35,415 bases of DNA from Sulfonitrofixus sp039714575 (GCA_039714575.1 JBDLJE010000014.1:1-35415), one strand, 5' to 3'; counted from the stretch's first letter, positions 25,345-32,938 are shown. Notes: generated by a model from the letters alone, not told the origin. Numbers and translations are program-made.

Positions 25345-25360
25345 TGATGCTTCTGCATCA
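25345..25360 (+). terminator. Small hairpin after tolB
   Basis: TGATGC pairs with GCATCA around TTCT, starting 8 bases after the tolB stop. There is no T run after it, so it is at best a weak terminator or a stability element. Confidence 0.25.
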
Positions 25361-25491
25361 CGTCTTCTAACGATTAATACTGTGTAGAAATTGCCTGCTT
25401 TGCTCTCAATGCAATATAGTTGAGCCCCATACCCCTTAAATTAACTATCTGTTTCTAATTCTCAAATATAATTACGAAAATTTGATTTCGA

Positions 25492-25521
25492 TTGGCTTTT
25501 TTATGAAAAAAAGGCTAGAAT
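25492..25521 (+). promoter_or_regulatory. Candidate promoter of pal-cpoB
   Basis: TTGGCT (25492-25497) and TAGAAT (25516-25521) are spaced by 18 bases, giving a start near 25528 and a leader of about 23 bases before the pal ATG with AAGGAA as binding site. The spacer holds a run of six T, ATG and seven A that could itself fold. A further TATAAT at 25467-25472 lies upstream. Confidence 0.45.
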
Positions 25522-25550
25522 CTTCTATCAAAACTATCTGAAGGAATAAA

Positions 25551-26111
25551 ATGAAAGCTTTACTTTATGCAAGTACACTAATTGCGATGTTAATATTTAC
25601 GGGGTGTAGTGGCTCTGAACCTACTGTTGATGATTCAGCAGGCGGCGCTACCGGGATAGAAGAGATTAGCATCGTTGACGAGGGCAGTGCAGCCGGTGCT
25701 GATTCAGGTATCTCAACTGACCTTGATGCAGGAAGTACGACTTTAGAGGGTATTGAAGCGAAGATGTCTTCGATCTATTTTGGATTTGACCAATATAAAT
25801 TGGCAGACGAAGATGTTGATACACTGCGTCAAAATGTAGAACTGGTAAAAAACGATACAGAAGCATTGAACATTGCCGATAAATACTCTATTAAACTCGA
25901 AGGTAATTGTGATGAGTGGGGTTCAGATGAATACAACTTTGCACTTGGTCTAAAACGTGCCAATGCCGTTAAAGACGAGCTTCTTAACAACGGTGTCGTT
26001 TCAGAGCGTATTACTTTGGTCAGTTACGGTTCAAGCAACCCTGTCTGTACAGAAAAAACACAAGAGTGTTGGTCTAAGAACCGTCGCGTAGATTTCAAAC
26101 TTCTTCCATAG
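25551..26111 (+). CDS. pal: Peptidoglycan-associated lipoprotein Pal
   Basis: Pal anchors the outer membrane to peptidoglycan. The 186-residue protein has a signal peptide with lipobox IFTGC (lipid on Cys19), a low-complexity Gly/Ser/Asp linker (about 20-65) and an OmpA-like domain from about 70: 'SSIYFGFDQYKLADEDVDTL', 'LEGNCDEWGSDEYNFALGLKRANAVKDELLNNGV' and 'SKNRRVDF', which bind diaminopimelate. Two cysteines near the C terminus (PVCTEKTQECW) resemble those of Pal proteins in this group. It starts 214 bases after tolB with its own promoter candidate; cpoB follows after 7 bases. Confidence 0.95.
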   Translation: MKALLYASTLIAMLIFTGCSGSEPTVDDSAGGATGIEEISIVDEGSAAGADSGISTDLDAGSTTLEGIEAKMSSIYFGFDQYKLADEDVDTLRQNVELVKNDTEALNIADKYSIKLEGNCDEWGSDEYNFALGLKRANAVKDELLNNGVVSERITLVSYGSSNPVCTEKTQECWSKNRRVDFKLLP

Positions 26112-26118
26112 AGCGTAG

Positions 26119-27021
26119 ATGCGTTTAGCTTTACTCTTTTCACTTTTACTTCTTCCCTTTTCCCTCTTAGCCGATGAACCGTCGGCTTTTGGTGCGGGTG
26201 ATCTTGACAGCGACAATCCGTATGGGTTGACAGCGTCTGAAAAGAAGATCTACCAAAACAACAAGACGCTAAAACAGAACAACCGTAAGATCAACTCTCA
26301 CAAAAGCGATATAGAGTCTCTGAGAGAGCGTATTGACGGACTGCAGTCCGTTCTTGAGTCAATTGCTCTGAAGTCGCAAAAGAACAAAGTAGCACTTGGC
26401 GATATGAGCAAGTCACAAGAAAATGATGGTTTGAGTACACAAGAACGTCTACAAAACTTTGAGACGCAGATAGCGACGAACAGCGAGAATATTCTCCAGC
26501 TTAAAACGGCGCTCGAAGAGTTAAGCAAACTGATGGACGAGCAGAGCGCTTCTCTTGTCACAAAAGAGGAACACAATGCACTTGTAGAAGATGTCAATGC
26601 GTTTAAAGTCCTTGTTGCAGGTGAACTGAAAAAGAAGTCTAAGTCAAGCAGCTCTAATAAAAGCAGCGGCGATCTTGCGACCCAGGCAAAAAAGAACTAT
26701 GACAAGAAAAGTTACTCTAAGGCTCTAAGCGACTATAAAGAGCTGGTTAACCGTAACTATAAACCTGCTTACGGACACTATATGATAGCGCAGTGCTATT
26801 TTGGGCAAAAAGAGTATGGGCAAGCTATTGCACACTATAAAGAGAGTGCCGCCCGCTATAAAAAAGCTTCGTATATGCCGACACTGATGCTGCGTACAGC
26901 ATACTCTATGTCTTTGACCGGTGATAAAGCGAATGCCAGGAAGTTTTACAACGCGGTTATTGCCAAATATCCTGGAACTACGGAAGCAAAGAAAGCAGAA
27001 CGTTACCTAGGACAACTTTAG
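26119..27021 (+). CDS. cpoB: Tol-Pal cell division coordinator CpoB/YbgF
   Basis: CpoB links septal peptidoglycan synthesis with Tol-Pal constriction. The 300-residue protein has a signal peptide (about 1-18, MRLALLFSLLLLPFSLLA), a long coiled coil (about 45-160) for trimerisation, a Ser/Lys-rich linker ('KKKSKSSSSNKSSG') and a C-terminal TPR domain (about 190-300) with 'AKKNYDKKSYSKALSDYKEL', 'YGHYMIAQCYFGQKEYGQAI' and 'NARKFYNAVIAKYPGT'. It follows pal by 7 bases and ends the Tol-Pal cluster. Confidence 0.92.
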   Translation: MRLALLFSLLLLPFSLLADEPSAFGAGDLDSDNPYGLTASEKKIYQNNKTLKQNNRKINSHKSDIESLRERIDGLQSVLESIALKSQKNKVALGDMSKSQENDGLSTQERLQNFETQIATNSENILQLKTALEELSKLMDEQSASLVTKEEHNALVEDVNAFKVLVAGELKKKSKSSSSNKSSGDLATQAKKNYDKKSYSKALSDYKELVNRNYKPAYGHYMIAQCYFGQKEYGQAIAHYKESAARYKKASYMPTLMLRTAYSMSLTGDKANARKFYNAVIAKYPGTTEAKKAERYLGQL

Positions 27022-27121
27022 CACAAGTTTCAGTTCGGCGCATCTTGCGTCCAACGCAGACGCTCTGTACACTTCAGCACTATCGGTCTGAGTTAAACAC
27101 AATCTATACTTTTTATATATT

Positions 27122-27135
27122 ATTATACGTATAAT
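27122..27135. repeat. Perfect 14-base palindrome upstream of slyD
   Basis: ATTATACGTATAAT is its own reverse complement and lies in the 246-base gap between cpoB and slyD, 133 bases before the slyD ATG. It contains a TATAAT in either direction, so it could be an operator, a bidirectional -10 element or chance in AT-rich DNA. Confidence 0.4.
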
Positions 27136-27212
27136 GATGAAACAAAACCTACTGACTCTCTCACCAAAAACACTTACTGCTTAATTTTCAGCCAATCCAT
27201 AGATTAATCTGC

Positions 27213-27218
27213 TAAAAT
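27213..27218 (+). promoter_or_regulatory. Candidate -10 box of the slyD operon
   Basis: TAAAAT lies 50 bases before the slyD ATG. A short AGGG...CCCT stem follows in the leader (about 27236-27253), then the AGAGGA ribosome binding site. Confidence 0.45.
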
Positions 27219-27267
27219 CGCGTCTATATTATTACAGGGCTTTATTGACCCTAAAAGAGGAATTATT

Positions 27268-27777
27268 ATGGCAATTGCTGAAAATCAAGTTGTATCGATC
27301 GAGTATGAAGTAAAAGACGGAGAGACTATTGTCGACTCTAACGTTGGCGGCGCGCCACTAGTGTTTATCTATGGTAAAGGTCAGATCATTCCTGGTCTTG
27401 AGTCTGGTATTGCCGACATGGCTATCGGTGACAAAGGCAACGTTCTTGTAAAACCTGAAGATGCCTATGGCGAGTACAATGCTGATGCACAACAAGAGGT
27501 TCCTAAAGAGCAGTTCGCGGGTATCGAACTGGAGATCGGTCAAACACTTTACGGTCAAGGTGAAGATGGCGGCACTGTTCAGGTTACTGTTAAAGAGATC
27601 GGTGACGAGAATGTAATCGTTGACTTTAACCACCCACTTGCCGGTAAAGAGCTAATGTTCGCTGTTACTATCAACAACGTTCGTGAAGCAACTGCTGACG
27701 AGCTTCTTTCAGGTGTTCCGGCCGAGAACGCTCCTGCCGAAGGTGAGTCATGTGGTACAGGCTGTGGCTGTCACTAA
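27268..27777 (+). CDS. slyD: FKBP-type peptidyl-prolyl isomerase SlyD
   Basis: SlyD combines prolyl isomerase, chaperone and metal-binding activity and helps nickel insertion into hydrogenase and urease. The 169-residue protein has the FKBP part split by an insert-in-flap domain: 'VSIEYEVKDGETIVDSNVGGAPLVFIYGKGQIIPGLESGI' then 'DEQVIVDFNHPLAGKEL'-like 'NVIVDFNHPLAGKELMFAVTI'. The C-terminal tail ends with a short metal-binding cluster, Cys162, Cys166, Cys168 and His169, much shorter than the His-rich tail of E. coli SlyD. It probably starts an operon through to the TtcA-like gene. Confidence 0.95.
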   Translation: MAIAENQVVSIEYEVKDGETIVDSNVGGAPLVFIYGKGQIIPGLESGIADMAIGDKGNVLVKPEDAYGEYNADAQQEVPKEQFAGIELEIGQTLYGQGEDGGTVQVTVKEIGDENVIVDFNHPLAGKELMFAVTINNVREATADELLSGVPAENAPAEGESCGTGCGCH

Positions 27778-28522
27778 TTTTTTAGGGACGTCACGTGCTT
27801 CGACAGAAGCATTTAAGACGGCCAATCTATTAAAAACCCTCAGCGTAAATGCACTTATTTACGGTGAAAATGGAACGGGAAAGTTAACGCTTGCCCGCTA
27901 CATCCTTCCTAATGCGCCCCTATTAAGCACCCATAACTTCGATGAACTTTTAGAAGCGATAAACAGCAGCAGTGAGATCATTATCACACATATCGAAGAG
28001 GCACCCAACCTTAAGCGTCTCATAGATACGATCGCCGCATCCAAAGCACGGGTTGTCGTAACAAGCTGTGACGGTGTGCAAAATGAACTTTTGCAAGAGG
28101 CTTTCAGTGTCCGCATACATCTTCCGCCTCTTAGTGAGCGTTTAGAAGATGTCAAAGCGCTGCTGGAACTTTTTATGCAAGAGGCAAATGTTATCTTCGG
28201 CGATGATAAGCCATTTATAATGCCGACATATGCGTTCGATCTTAGCAGAAATGCCATCTCGCTGCGCAAGCAGCTTTTTTTGCACTATCAGTTCGGCAAT
28301 ATCGGAGAGAGTGATCTTATGGCGATCATGGAGCAGTATCTGAGTGATAAACTTGGTTCAAAAAATGATTATCGCAACTATCTGCATCTCTATGAGGTTC
28401 CGCTGATCCGGGTCGGGTTAAAGCAGTTTAAATCACAGCTTCAACTCTCTGACAGGTTAGGTCTAAACAGAAACACACTGCGTAAAAAAATAGCAGAAAA
28501 CAGCCATTTTGGGCTAGAATAA
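27752..28522 (+). CDS. Degenerate NtrC-type AAA+ protein with Fis-like DNA-binding domain
   Basis: With the GTG start at 27752 (AGGTGAG 5 bases upstream, overlapping slyD by 26 bases) the protein has 256 residues; a GTG at 27764 is an alternative start. It has a P loop GENGTGK (38-44), 'IEEAPNLKRLID' where Walker B should be, HLPPLSERLEDV (123-134), matching 'LPPLRERxEDI' of sigma-54 activators, and a Fis-type helix-turn-helix at about 219-250. There is no receiver domain, and the GAFTGA loop that contacts sigma-54 is missing, with only about 80 residues between P loop and LPPL. It probably binds DNA or a partner but should not activate sigma-54. Confidence 0.75.
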   Translation: MVQAVAVTNFLGTSRASTEAFKTANLLKTLSVNALIYGENGTGKLTLARYILPNAPLLSTHNFDELLEAINSSSEIIITHIEEAPNLKRLIDTIAASKARVVVTSCDGVQNELLQEAFSVRIHLPPLSERLEDVKALLELFMQEANVIFGDDKPFIMPTYAFDLSRNAISLRKQLFLHYQFGNIGESDLMAIMEQYLSDKLGSKNDYRNYLHLYEVPLIRVGLKQFKSQLQLSDRLGLNRNTLRKKIAENSHFGLE

Positions 28523-28546
28523 CAAACACATATAAAAAGGGTAATA

Positions 28547-29485
28547 ATGAGCAAGACAATAGCAATGATCTTCCCGGGTCAGGGAAGTCAGACAATAGGT
28601 ATGGGCAGGTCGTTCTATGAGAACTCTGACTTGGCAAAAGAGATGTTTGACAAAGCCGGCGCACGTATCGGTGTTGACTTTAAAGCACTTCTTTTTGAAG
28701 AGAACGAGCAGATCAACCAAACAGCATACACACAGCCTGCTATTTTACTTGTAAGTATTATCGCTTATAGACTCTTCCAGCAAAAGCATGATGTGAAACC
28801 TGCACTTCTTTTAGGCCACTCTCTTGGTGAGATCTCAGCACTTTGTGCTGCAGGCGCTATTGACTACCTTGACGCTGTTGAGTTGGTACACAAGCGTGGT
28901 ACACTTATGCAAGCGGCTTGTGACGGTATCGAAGCGGGTATGATGGCGATCGTCGGTCTTGATGACGCCTCGATCGAGCAGGTGTGTCTGGATGCACGTA
29001 ACAAAGAGAACAAAAGCATCTGGCCGGCGAACTATAACCAGGATGGTCAGTTGGTCATTGCCGGTATAAAGCCGGACCTTGCAAGTATGGAGGGTGCCTT
29101 CAAAGAGGCGGGTGCAAAACGTGCGCTGCTGCTTAACATGTCGGTTGCAAGCCACTGTCCGCTTCTAGCACCTGCACAAGCACCGTTGAAAGCAGAACTG
29201 GAACGTATGATGAACGCTCCGTTTGTCGCACCGGTCATCTCTAATGTAACAGCGCAGCCTTATGAGACAAAACAGCAGGCACTTGAGCTGGTTGCAGAGC
29301 AGTTGGTCAAACCTGTTCTATACAAGCAGTCTATCCTTGCGATCAAAGACGATGTGGACATGGCGATCGAGTTTGGTAACGGGGCTGTTCTTAAAGGGAT
29401 GAACCGCCGTATCAACAAAGAGATGCCGACATTGAACGTCAACGATATGGACTCACTGCAAAAGGTCATCGAAGAGCTTTCATGA
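28547..29485 (+). CDS. fabD: Malonyl-CoA--acyl carrier protein transacylase
   Basis: FabD loads malonyl groups onto acyl carrier protein for fatty acid synthesis. The 312-residue protein has GQGSQTIGMG (11-20), the nucleophile elbow GHSLGE with Ser92, the second catalytic residue His203 in MSVASHCPLL, and the oxyanion residue in 'QPAILL'. The length is typical. It follows the AAA+/Fis gene by 24 bases with GGGTAATA as binding site, and its stop overlaps the nitrilase start by 4 bases (ATGA). It is not next to other fab genes here. Confidence 0.96.
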   Translation: MSKTIAMIFPGQGSQTIGMGRSFYENSDLAKEMFDKAGARIGVDFKALLFEENEQINQTAYTQPAILLVSIIAYRLFQQKHDVKPALLLGHSLGEISALCAAGAIDYLDAVELVHKRGTLMQAACDGIEAGMMAIVGLDDASIEQVCLDARNKENKSIWPANYNQDGQLVIAGIKPDLASMEGAFKEAGAKRALLLNMSVASHCPLLAPAQAPLKAELERMMNAPFVAPVISNVTAQPYETKQQALELVAEQLVKPVLYKQSILAIKDDVDMAIEFGNGAVLKGMNRRINKEMPTLNVNDMDSLQKVIEELS

Positions 29486-30222
29486 GCCGATTTCCTAAGG
29501 GCTTGACCCTTGTCCAAAACGCGCCTAGACTCAACCGCAGTAACTTAGAGGATGCGCTTGAACTGATCGAGCGTGCGTCTGAAAGCTCTGATCTCATCAT
29601 CTTTTCAGAACTCTCGCTTAACGGCTATATGCTGCAAGACAAACTGCATGAAGATGCCTGGACGCTGGATGAACTGAGCGTACTGAAAGAGGCAAGCCGA
29701 AAGATCGATATTGTTATCGGTGCTGCGCTTAAAGAGGCCAACGGTTTTTATAATGCAGCGCTCTACTTTTCTGAAGGTGAGATCAAACATATCCACCATA
29801 AAGTGCACCTGCCAAATTACGGAATGTTTGAAGAGGCGCGCTATTTCAGACCGGGTAACCAGATCAAAAGTTTTGAAACGAAGTATGGCCGTGCAGGGAT
29901 GCTGGTCTGTGAAGATCTTTGGGAAGTGAACCTGTTAGAAGATCTTGAAGACGAACACCCAGAGATCATTTATATCTTAGCGGCGTCACCGGCACGCGGC
30001 TTTAGTGATGATGGACTTGAGATCGAAGCGACTTGGCAGAGACTGTTGGAAAAAGCCGCAAAAGATATGAAAGCGGAGATCGTCTTTGTAAACCGTGTCG
30101 GTTTTGAAGACGGCCTTGGTTTTTGGGGCGGCAGCCGTCTCTTGAATGCGGAAGGCAAGATCATTCATAGCTTCCCTAAATTTGAAAATAAAATTGAAGT
30201 GATACAGAAGGAACTACGTTGA
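29482..30222 (+). CDS. Carbon-nitrogen hydrolase (nitrilase superfamily)
   Basis: This 246-residue cytoplasmic enzyme carries the nitrilase-superfamily triad: Glu43 in FSELSLNGY, Lys107 in HHKVHLPNYG, and the nucleophile Cys143 in LVCEDLW. The 'LVCEDLWE' and 'HKVHLPNYGMFEE' segments resemble the glutaminase domain of NAD synthetases, but no synthetase domain follows, so it is a stand-alone amidase. The substrate is unknown. It overlaps fabD and mtnN by 4 bases each, so it is translated as part of a tightly coupled run. Confidence 0.85.
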   Translation: MSRFPKGLTLVQNAPRLNRSNLEDALELIERASESSDLIIFSELSLNGYMLQDKLHEDAWTLDELSVLKEASRKIDIVIGAALKEANGFYNAALYFSEGEIKHIHHKVHLPNYGMFEEARYFRPGNQIKSFETKYGRAGMLVCEDLWEVNLLEDLEDEHPEIIYILAASPARGFSDDGLEIEATWQRLLEKAAKDMKAEIVFVNRVGFEDGLGFWGGSRLLNAEGKIIHSFPKFENKIEVIQKELR

Positions 30223-30911
30223 AAATTGGAATCATGGGGGCAATGCCCGAAGAGATCGCACCGATCTTGGAAAAAGTGGGTAAGTATAAAAGTACTGATA
30301 TCGCGGATAACACCTATTATGAAGCAGACTACAATGGTGTTGAACTGGTTATCGCCTATTCAAAGATCGGCAAGGTCTTCTCAACACTGACGGCTAGTAC
30401 GATGATCCACCATTTTGGTGTTGAGAAAATGCTCTTTTCGGGTGTTGCAGGCGGGATCAACCCGGCACTTAAGATCGGTGATCTTATCGTTGCAAATAAA
30501 CTTTCTCAACATGACCTGGATATTACGGCCTTTGGTCATCCGCATGGTTTTGTACCGGGCGGTGCACAGTTTGTCGAGACGGATGCCGCCTTGCGCAGAC
30601 TTGCCTTTGACGTGGCAGATGAGATGAAGGTCTCTCTGCAAGAGGGGACGATTGCTACGGGTGATCAATTCGTACATGATCCGGAGCGCAAAGCCTTTAT
30701 CGAGAGTACCTTCAGTGCCGATGCTTTGGAGATGGAAGGGGCTTCTGTAGCCGTTGTCTGTCACTCTATGAATGTTCCGGTATTCATCTTGCGTGCTATC
30801 AGCGACACTGCTGACACGGACGCAAGTTTTAACTTTGATGAGTTTATGGTCAGTTCGGCAAAGATCAGTGCTGACTTTATTATGAAGATGGTTGATCGAC
30901 TTGAGAGATAA
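30219..30911 (+). CDS. mtnN: 5'-methylthioadenosine/S-adenosylhomocysteine (aminofutalosine) nucleosidase
   Basis: The 230-residue enzyme cleaves adenine from methylthioadenosine, S-adenosylhomocysteine and, in Campylobacterota, 6-amino-6-deoxyfutalosine in the menaquinone pathway (then called MqnB). Seen residues are Glu12 in MGAMPEEI, the 'LFSGVAGGINPALKIGD' loop, Glu173 in ALEMEGASVA and the catalytic Asp196 in AISDTADTD. The start is a TTG at 30219 with AAGGA upstream, forming a TTGA overlap with the nitrilase stop. Its 3' end overlaps the proposed TtcA-like start by 20 bases. Autoinducer-2 synthesis via LuxS is possible, but no luxS is in view. Confidence 0.93.
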   Translation: MKIGIMGAMPEEIAPILEKVGKYKSTDIADNTYYEADYNGVELVIAYSKIGKVFSTLTASTMIHHFGVEKMLFSGVAGGINPALKIGDLIVANKLSQHDLDITAFGHPHGFVPGGAQFVETDAALRRLAFDVADEMKVSLQEGTIATGDQFVHDPERKAFIESTFSADALEMEGASVAVVCHSMNVPVFILRAISDTADTDASFNFDEFMVSSAKISADFIMKMVDRLER

Positions 30912-31674
30912 GAGCCCCTCTATTGTCCCCTCTAAAAAGATCATGAAGCAGTTGGGTAAAACCAACGGTGCTTTTGAGCTGGTAGAAGAGGGTGACAAGA
31001 TCCTTGTGGGTCTGAGCGGCGGTAAAGACTCCTTGACCTTGATCCATGCTCTAAAAGAGCAGCAGAGACGGGCTCCATTCGATTTTGAGTTTATTGCAGT
31101 GACGGTCGGCTACGGTATGGATGAGAACTTTGACTATCTGGCGAAACACTGTGAAGAGTATGGTATCCGCCATGAGATCCACGATACCAAGATCTATGAG
31201 ACCGCACAAGAGAAGATCCGTAAAAACTCCTCTTTCTGCTCTTTTTTTTCCCGTATGCGGCGCGGTTCGCTCTACAGTGCGGCAGAGAAGTTCGGCTGCA
31301 ACAAAGTCGCCTTGGGACATCACCTGGATGATGCAGTCGAGAGCTTCTTTATGAACATGATCTATAACGGTCAGATGCGTGCGCTTTCACCTAAATACAG
31401 AGCCGGTAACGGGCTGATCGTCATCCGTCCTTTGATCCAGATGCGCGAGCGTCAATTAAGAGCGTTTGCAGAAGAGAACGGTCTTGAGGCTATAGGTGAT
31501 GAGGCCTGTCCTAGTATGCGTTTTGATGTCAAGATGCCATACGCCAGAGCCGAGATGAAAGAGATGTTGAAAGGGATGGAAGAGAAGTACCCCGACATCT
31601 TTACGTCGATCAACGCCTCGTTTTCAAACATCTCAGATGAGAGTTTTTTTGATCCGGAGCGTTTTTCACTCTAA
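30892..31674 (+). CDS. TtcA-family PP-loop tRNA thiolation enzyme, altered cysteine motifs
   Basis: TtcA activates C32 of tRNA by adenylation at a PP loop and thiolates it using a [4Fe-4S] cluster. The 260-residue protein has SGGKDS (42-47), LGHHLDDA (141-148) and the 'SRMRRGSLY' segment next to the first cysteine motif. In E. coli TtcA the motif is CSLC; here it is CSFF (Cys116, Phe119). The second motif is CPSM (Cys206, Met209) in place of CNLC. So one expected cluster ligand is missing. The start is a TTG at 30892 overlapping mtnN; a TTG at 30901 or ATG at 30943 are alternatives. Its stop overlaps the convergent lipoprotein gene by 4 bases. Confidence 0.8.
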   Translation: MIDLRDKSPSIVPSKKIMKQLGKTNGAFELVEEGDKILVGLSGGKDSLTLIHALKEQQRRAPFDFEFIAVTVGYGMDENFDYLAKHCEEYGIRHEIHDTKIYETAQEKIRKNSSFCSFFSRMRRGSLYSAAEKFGCNKVALGHHLDDAVESFFMNMIYNGQMRALSPKYRAGNGLIVIRPLIQMRERQLRAFAEENGLEAIGDEACPSMRFDVKMPYARAEMKEMLKGMEEKYPDIFTSINASFSNISDESFFDPERFSL

Positions 31675-32882
31675 ATTCCGATGAAACTTAACTTTCCATC
31701 GGTCACTTTGAATTCAACAATAGGTTCAAAGTTTGGGTCCATAAGCTTTGAACGCATTGCTGCTGCATCTTCCTTCTCTACACTAAGCGAGACCTCTTTA
31801 CGATACAGAGGCTTTCCCTTTTCATTCCGGTGCTGCGATATAAGCTCAAATATCAAAACACCTTTGACATCATCATAGTTGGCATTTTGGATCATCGGAT
31901 TACCGTACTTCAAAAAGATCGCCATCTGCAATGCATTTAATGCGTGTTGATTAGAAGAGTGTCCCTCGTCTATAGGTGTGAGAGAAAACTCACGGAGCGT
32001 TTTTTTATCTTTTAAAGATGATGCCAGTTGCGTAAGAGACAGTTGTTCAGGGTAGTGTACATCTTGTCGGCACATCACATAGGTCTTGCCATGTTTTTTA
32101 TACCAGCTGTTCTCCCCACTGTTGACATTGACGTATTTGGCATAACTGTCCTGGTCTTTGTCTATAGTGGAAGACCAGTAGATGGCATTACGATACTTAA
32201 AAGCGGGGGAGGCTTTAAATAGCTGCAACAGTTCAGAGTCATTGGGCAATGTAAAATCTTGACTACGATACCCATGTGTAGTGATCTCAAGGTTGGCACA
32301 ATACTCTTTTGCTGCCATCCATGTCATTTTTTCTGCTTTATCCTCTCTGTATTGCCAGATCAGGCCATTTGCAGAGAAGATGTTTTTCATTTTTTGCCAC
32401 GTTAACGTGCCGTTGGCCGCTGCAACTGTTTTTTTGAGTTTTATATGCAGCTCTTTATCGCTGTCAAGTACAATCCATTTTCTATAGGTTTTGTAGCCGG
32501 ATTCGGAGACTTCTATATGATACTCGCCGGACGGGAGCCAGATACCATGGGTGTACTTCGGCTTAATGCTGAGAATCCTGACCGCTGCTGAATCTGAAGA
32601 GCGGATCGTAAGTCTGAACGTGCTTCGCTCTTTTTCAAGGTAGGAGAGTGGTATGGTCCCTTTCTGGGTCATTGCAAGGGGACCGTCAATGGAGAGGACC
32701 GTAACGCTTTCACCTTGATTAAAAGAGGGGACATCCTTTATGATATACATAGTGACAGGGGACATCTTCTCCTTGACAGGCTCAGGCGTTGTCTCTTTTT
32801 GAGGCTGCTCGTGTGTTGAACACCCTGTAAAGAACAGTGCGGAGAGCATTACAAAAATAATCGATCTAAGAATATATCGCAC
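31671..32882 (-). CDS. Predicted lipoprotein with PEGA-like and DUF1566 (Lcl-type) domains
   Basis: The 403-residue protein has a signal peptide with lipobox FFTGC (lipid on Cys21), a PEGA-like segment at about 105-150 ('LPSGEYHIEVSESGYKTYRKWIVLD') and a DUF1566 domain at about 170-275 ('GLIWQYREDKAEKMTWMAAKEYCANL', 'DFTLPNDSELLQL', 'YWSSTIDKDQDSYAKYVNV', ending VMCRQ). The C-terminal 120 residues were not recognised. Both domains occur in surface and periplasmic proteins of sulfur- and hydrogen-oxidising epsilonproteobacteria, and are thought to bind sugars or cell wall. The function is unknown. It diverges from the GGDEF-EAL gene, and its stop overlaps the TtcA-like gene. Confidence 0.8.
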   Translation of the reverse strand: MRYILRSIIFVMLSALFFTGCSTHEQPQKETTPEPVKEKMSPVTMYIIKDVPSFNQGESVTVLSIDGPLAMTQKGTIPLSYLEKERSTFRLTIRSSDSAAVRILSIKPKYTHGIWLPSGEYHIEVSESGYKTYRKWIVLDSDKELHIKLKKTVAAANGTLTWQKMKNIFSANGLIWQYREDKAEKMTWMAAKEYCANLEITTHGYRSQDFTLPNDSELLQLFKASPAFKYRNAIYWSSTIDKDQDSYAKYVNVNSGENSWYKKHGKTYVMCRQDVHYPEQLSLTQLASSLKDKKTLREFSLTPIDEGHSSNQHALNALQMAIFLKYGNPMIQNANYDDVKGVLIFELISQHRNEKGKPLYRKEVSLSVEKEDAAAMRSKLMDPNFEPIVEFKVTDGKLSFIGI

Positions 32883-32919
32883 AATCTCTACCTTTTACTG
32901 GCGGGTTAATAATATAAAT

Positions 32920-32938
32920 GTATTCTAATCCAGAATAC
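32920..32938. promoter_or_regulatory. 7-5-7 inverted repeat in the divergent promoter region
   Basis: GTATTCT and AGAATAC form a perfect inverted repeat around a 5-base spacer, 38 bases before the lipoprotein start codon. It overlaps a minus-strand TAGAAT at 32922-32927, so a dimeric regulator bound here would sit on the candidate -10 box of the lipoprotein gene. Confidence 0.4.

Noticed and set aside
27022..27090. Short overlapping stems after cpoB (CGCA-TCT-TGCG and TGCGT-CCA-ACGCA) as a small RNA
   Set aside because: Stems are only 4-5 pairs with no T run and no clear promoter of their own.
27683..27751. Longer start for the AAA+/Fis gene inside slyD
   Set aside because: The extension overlaps slyD deeply and is unlike the family; GTG at 27752 has a good binding site.
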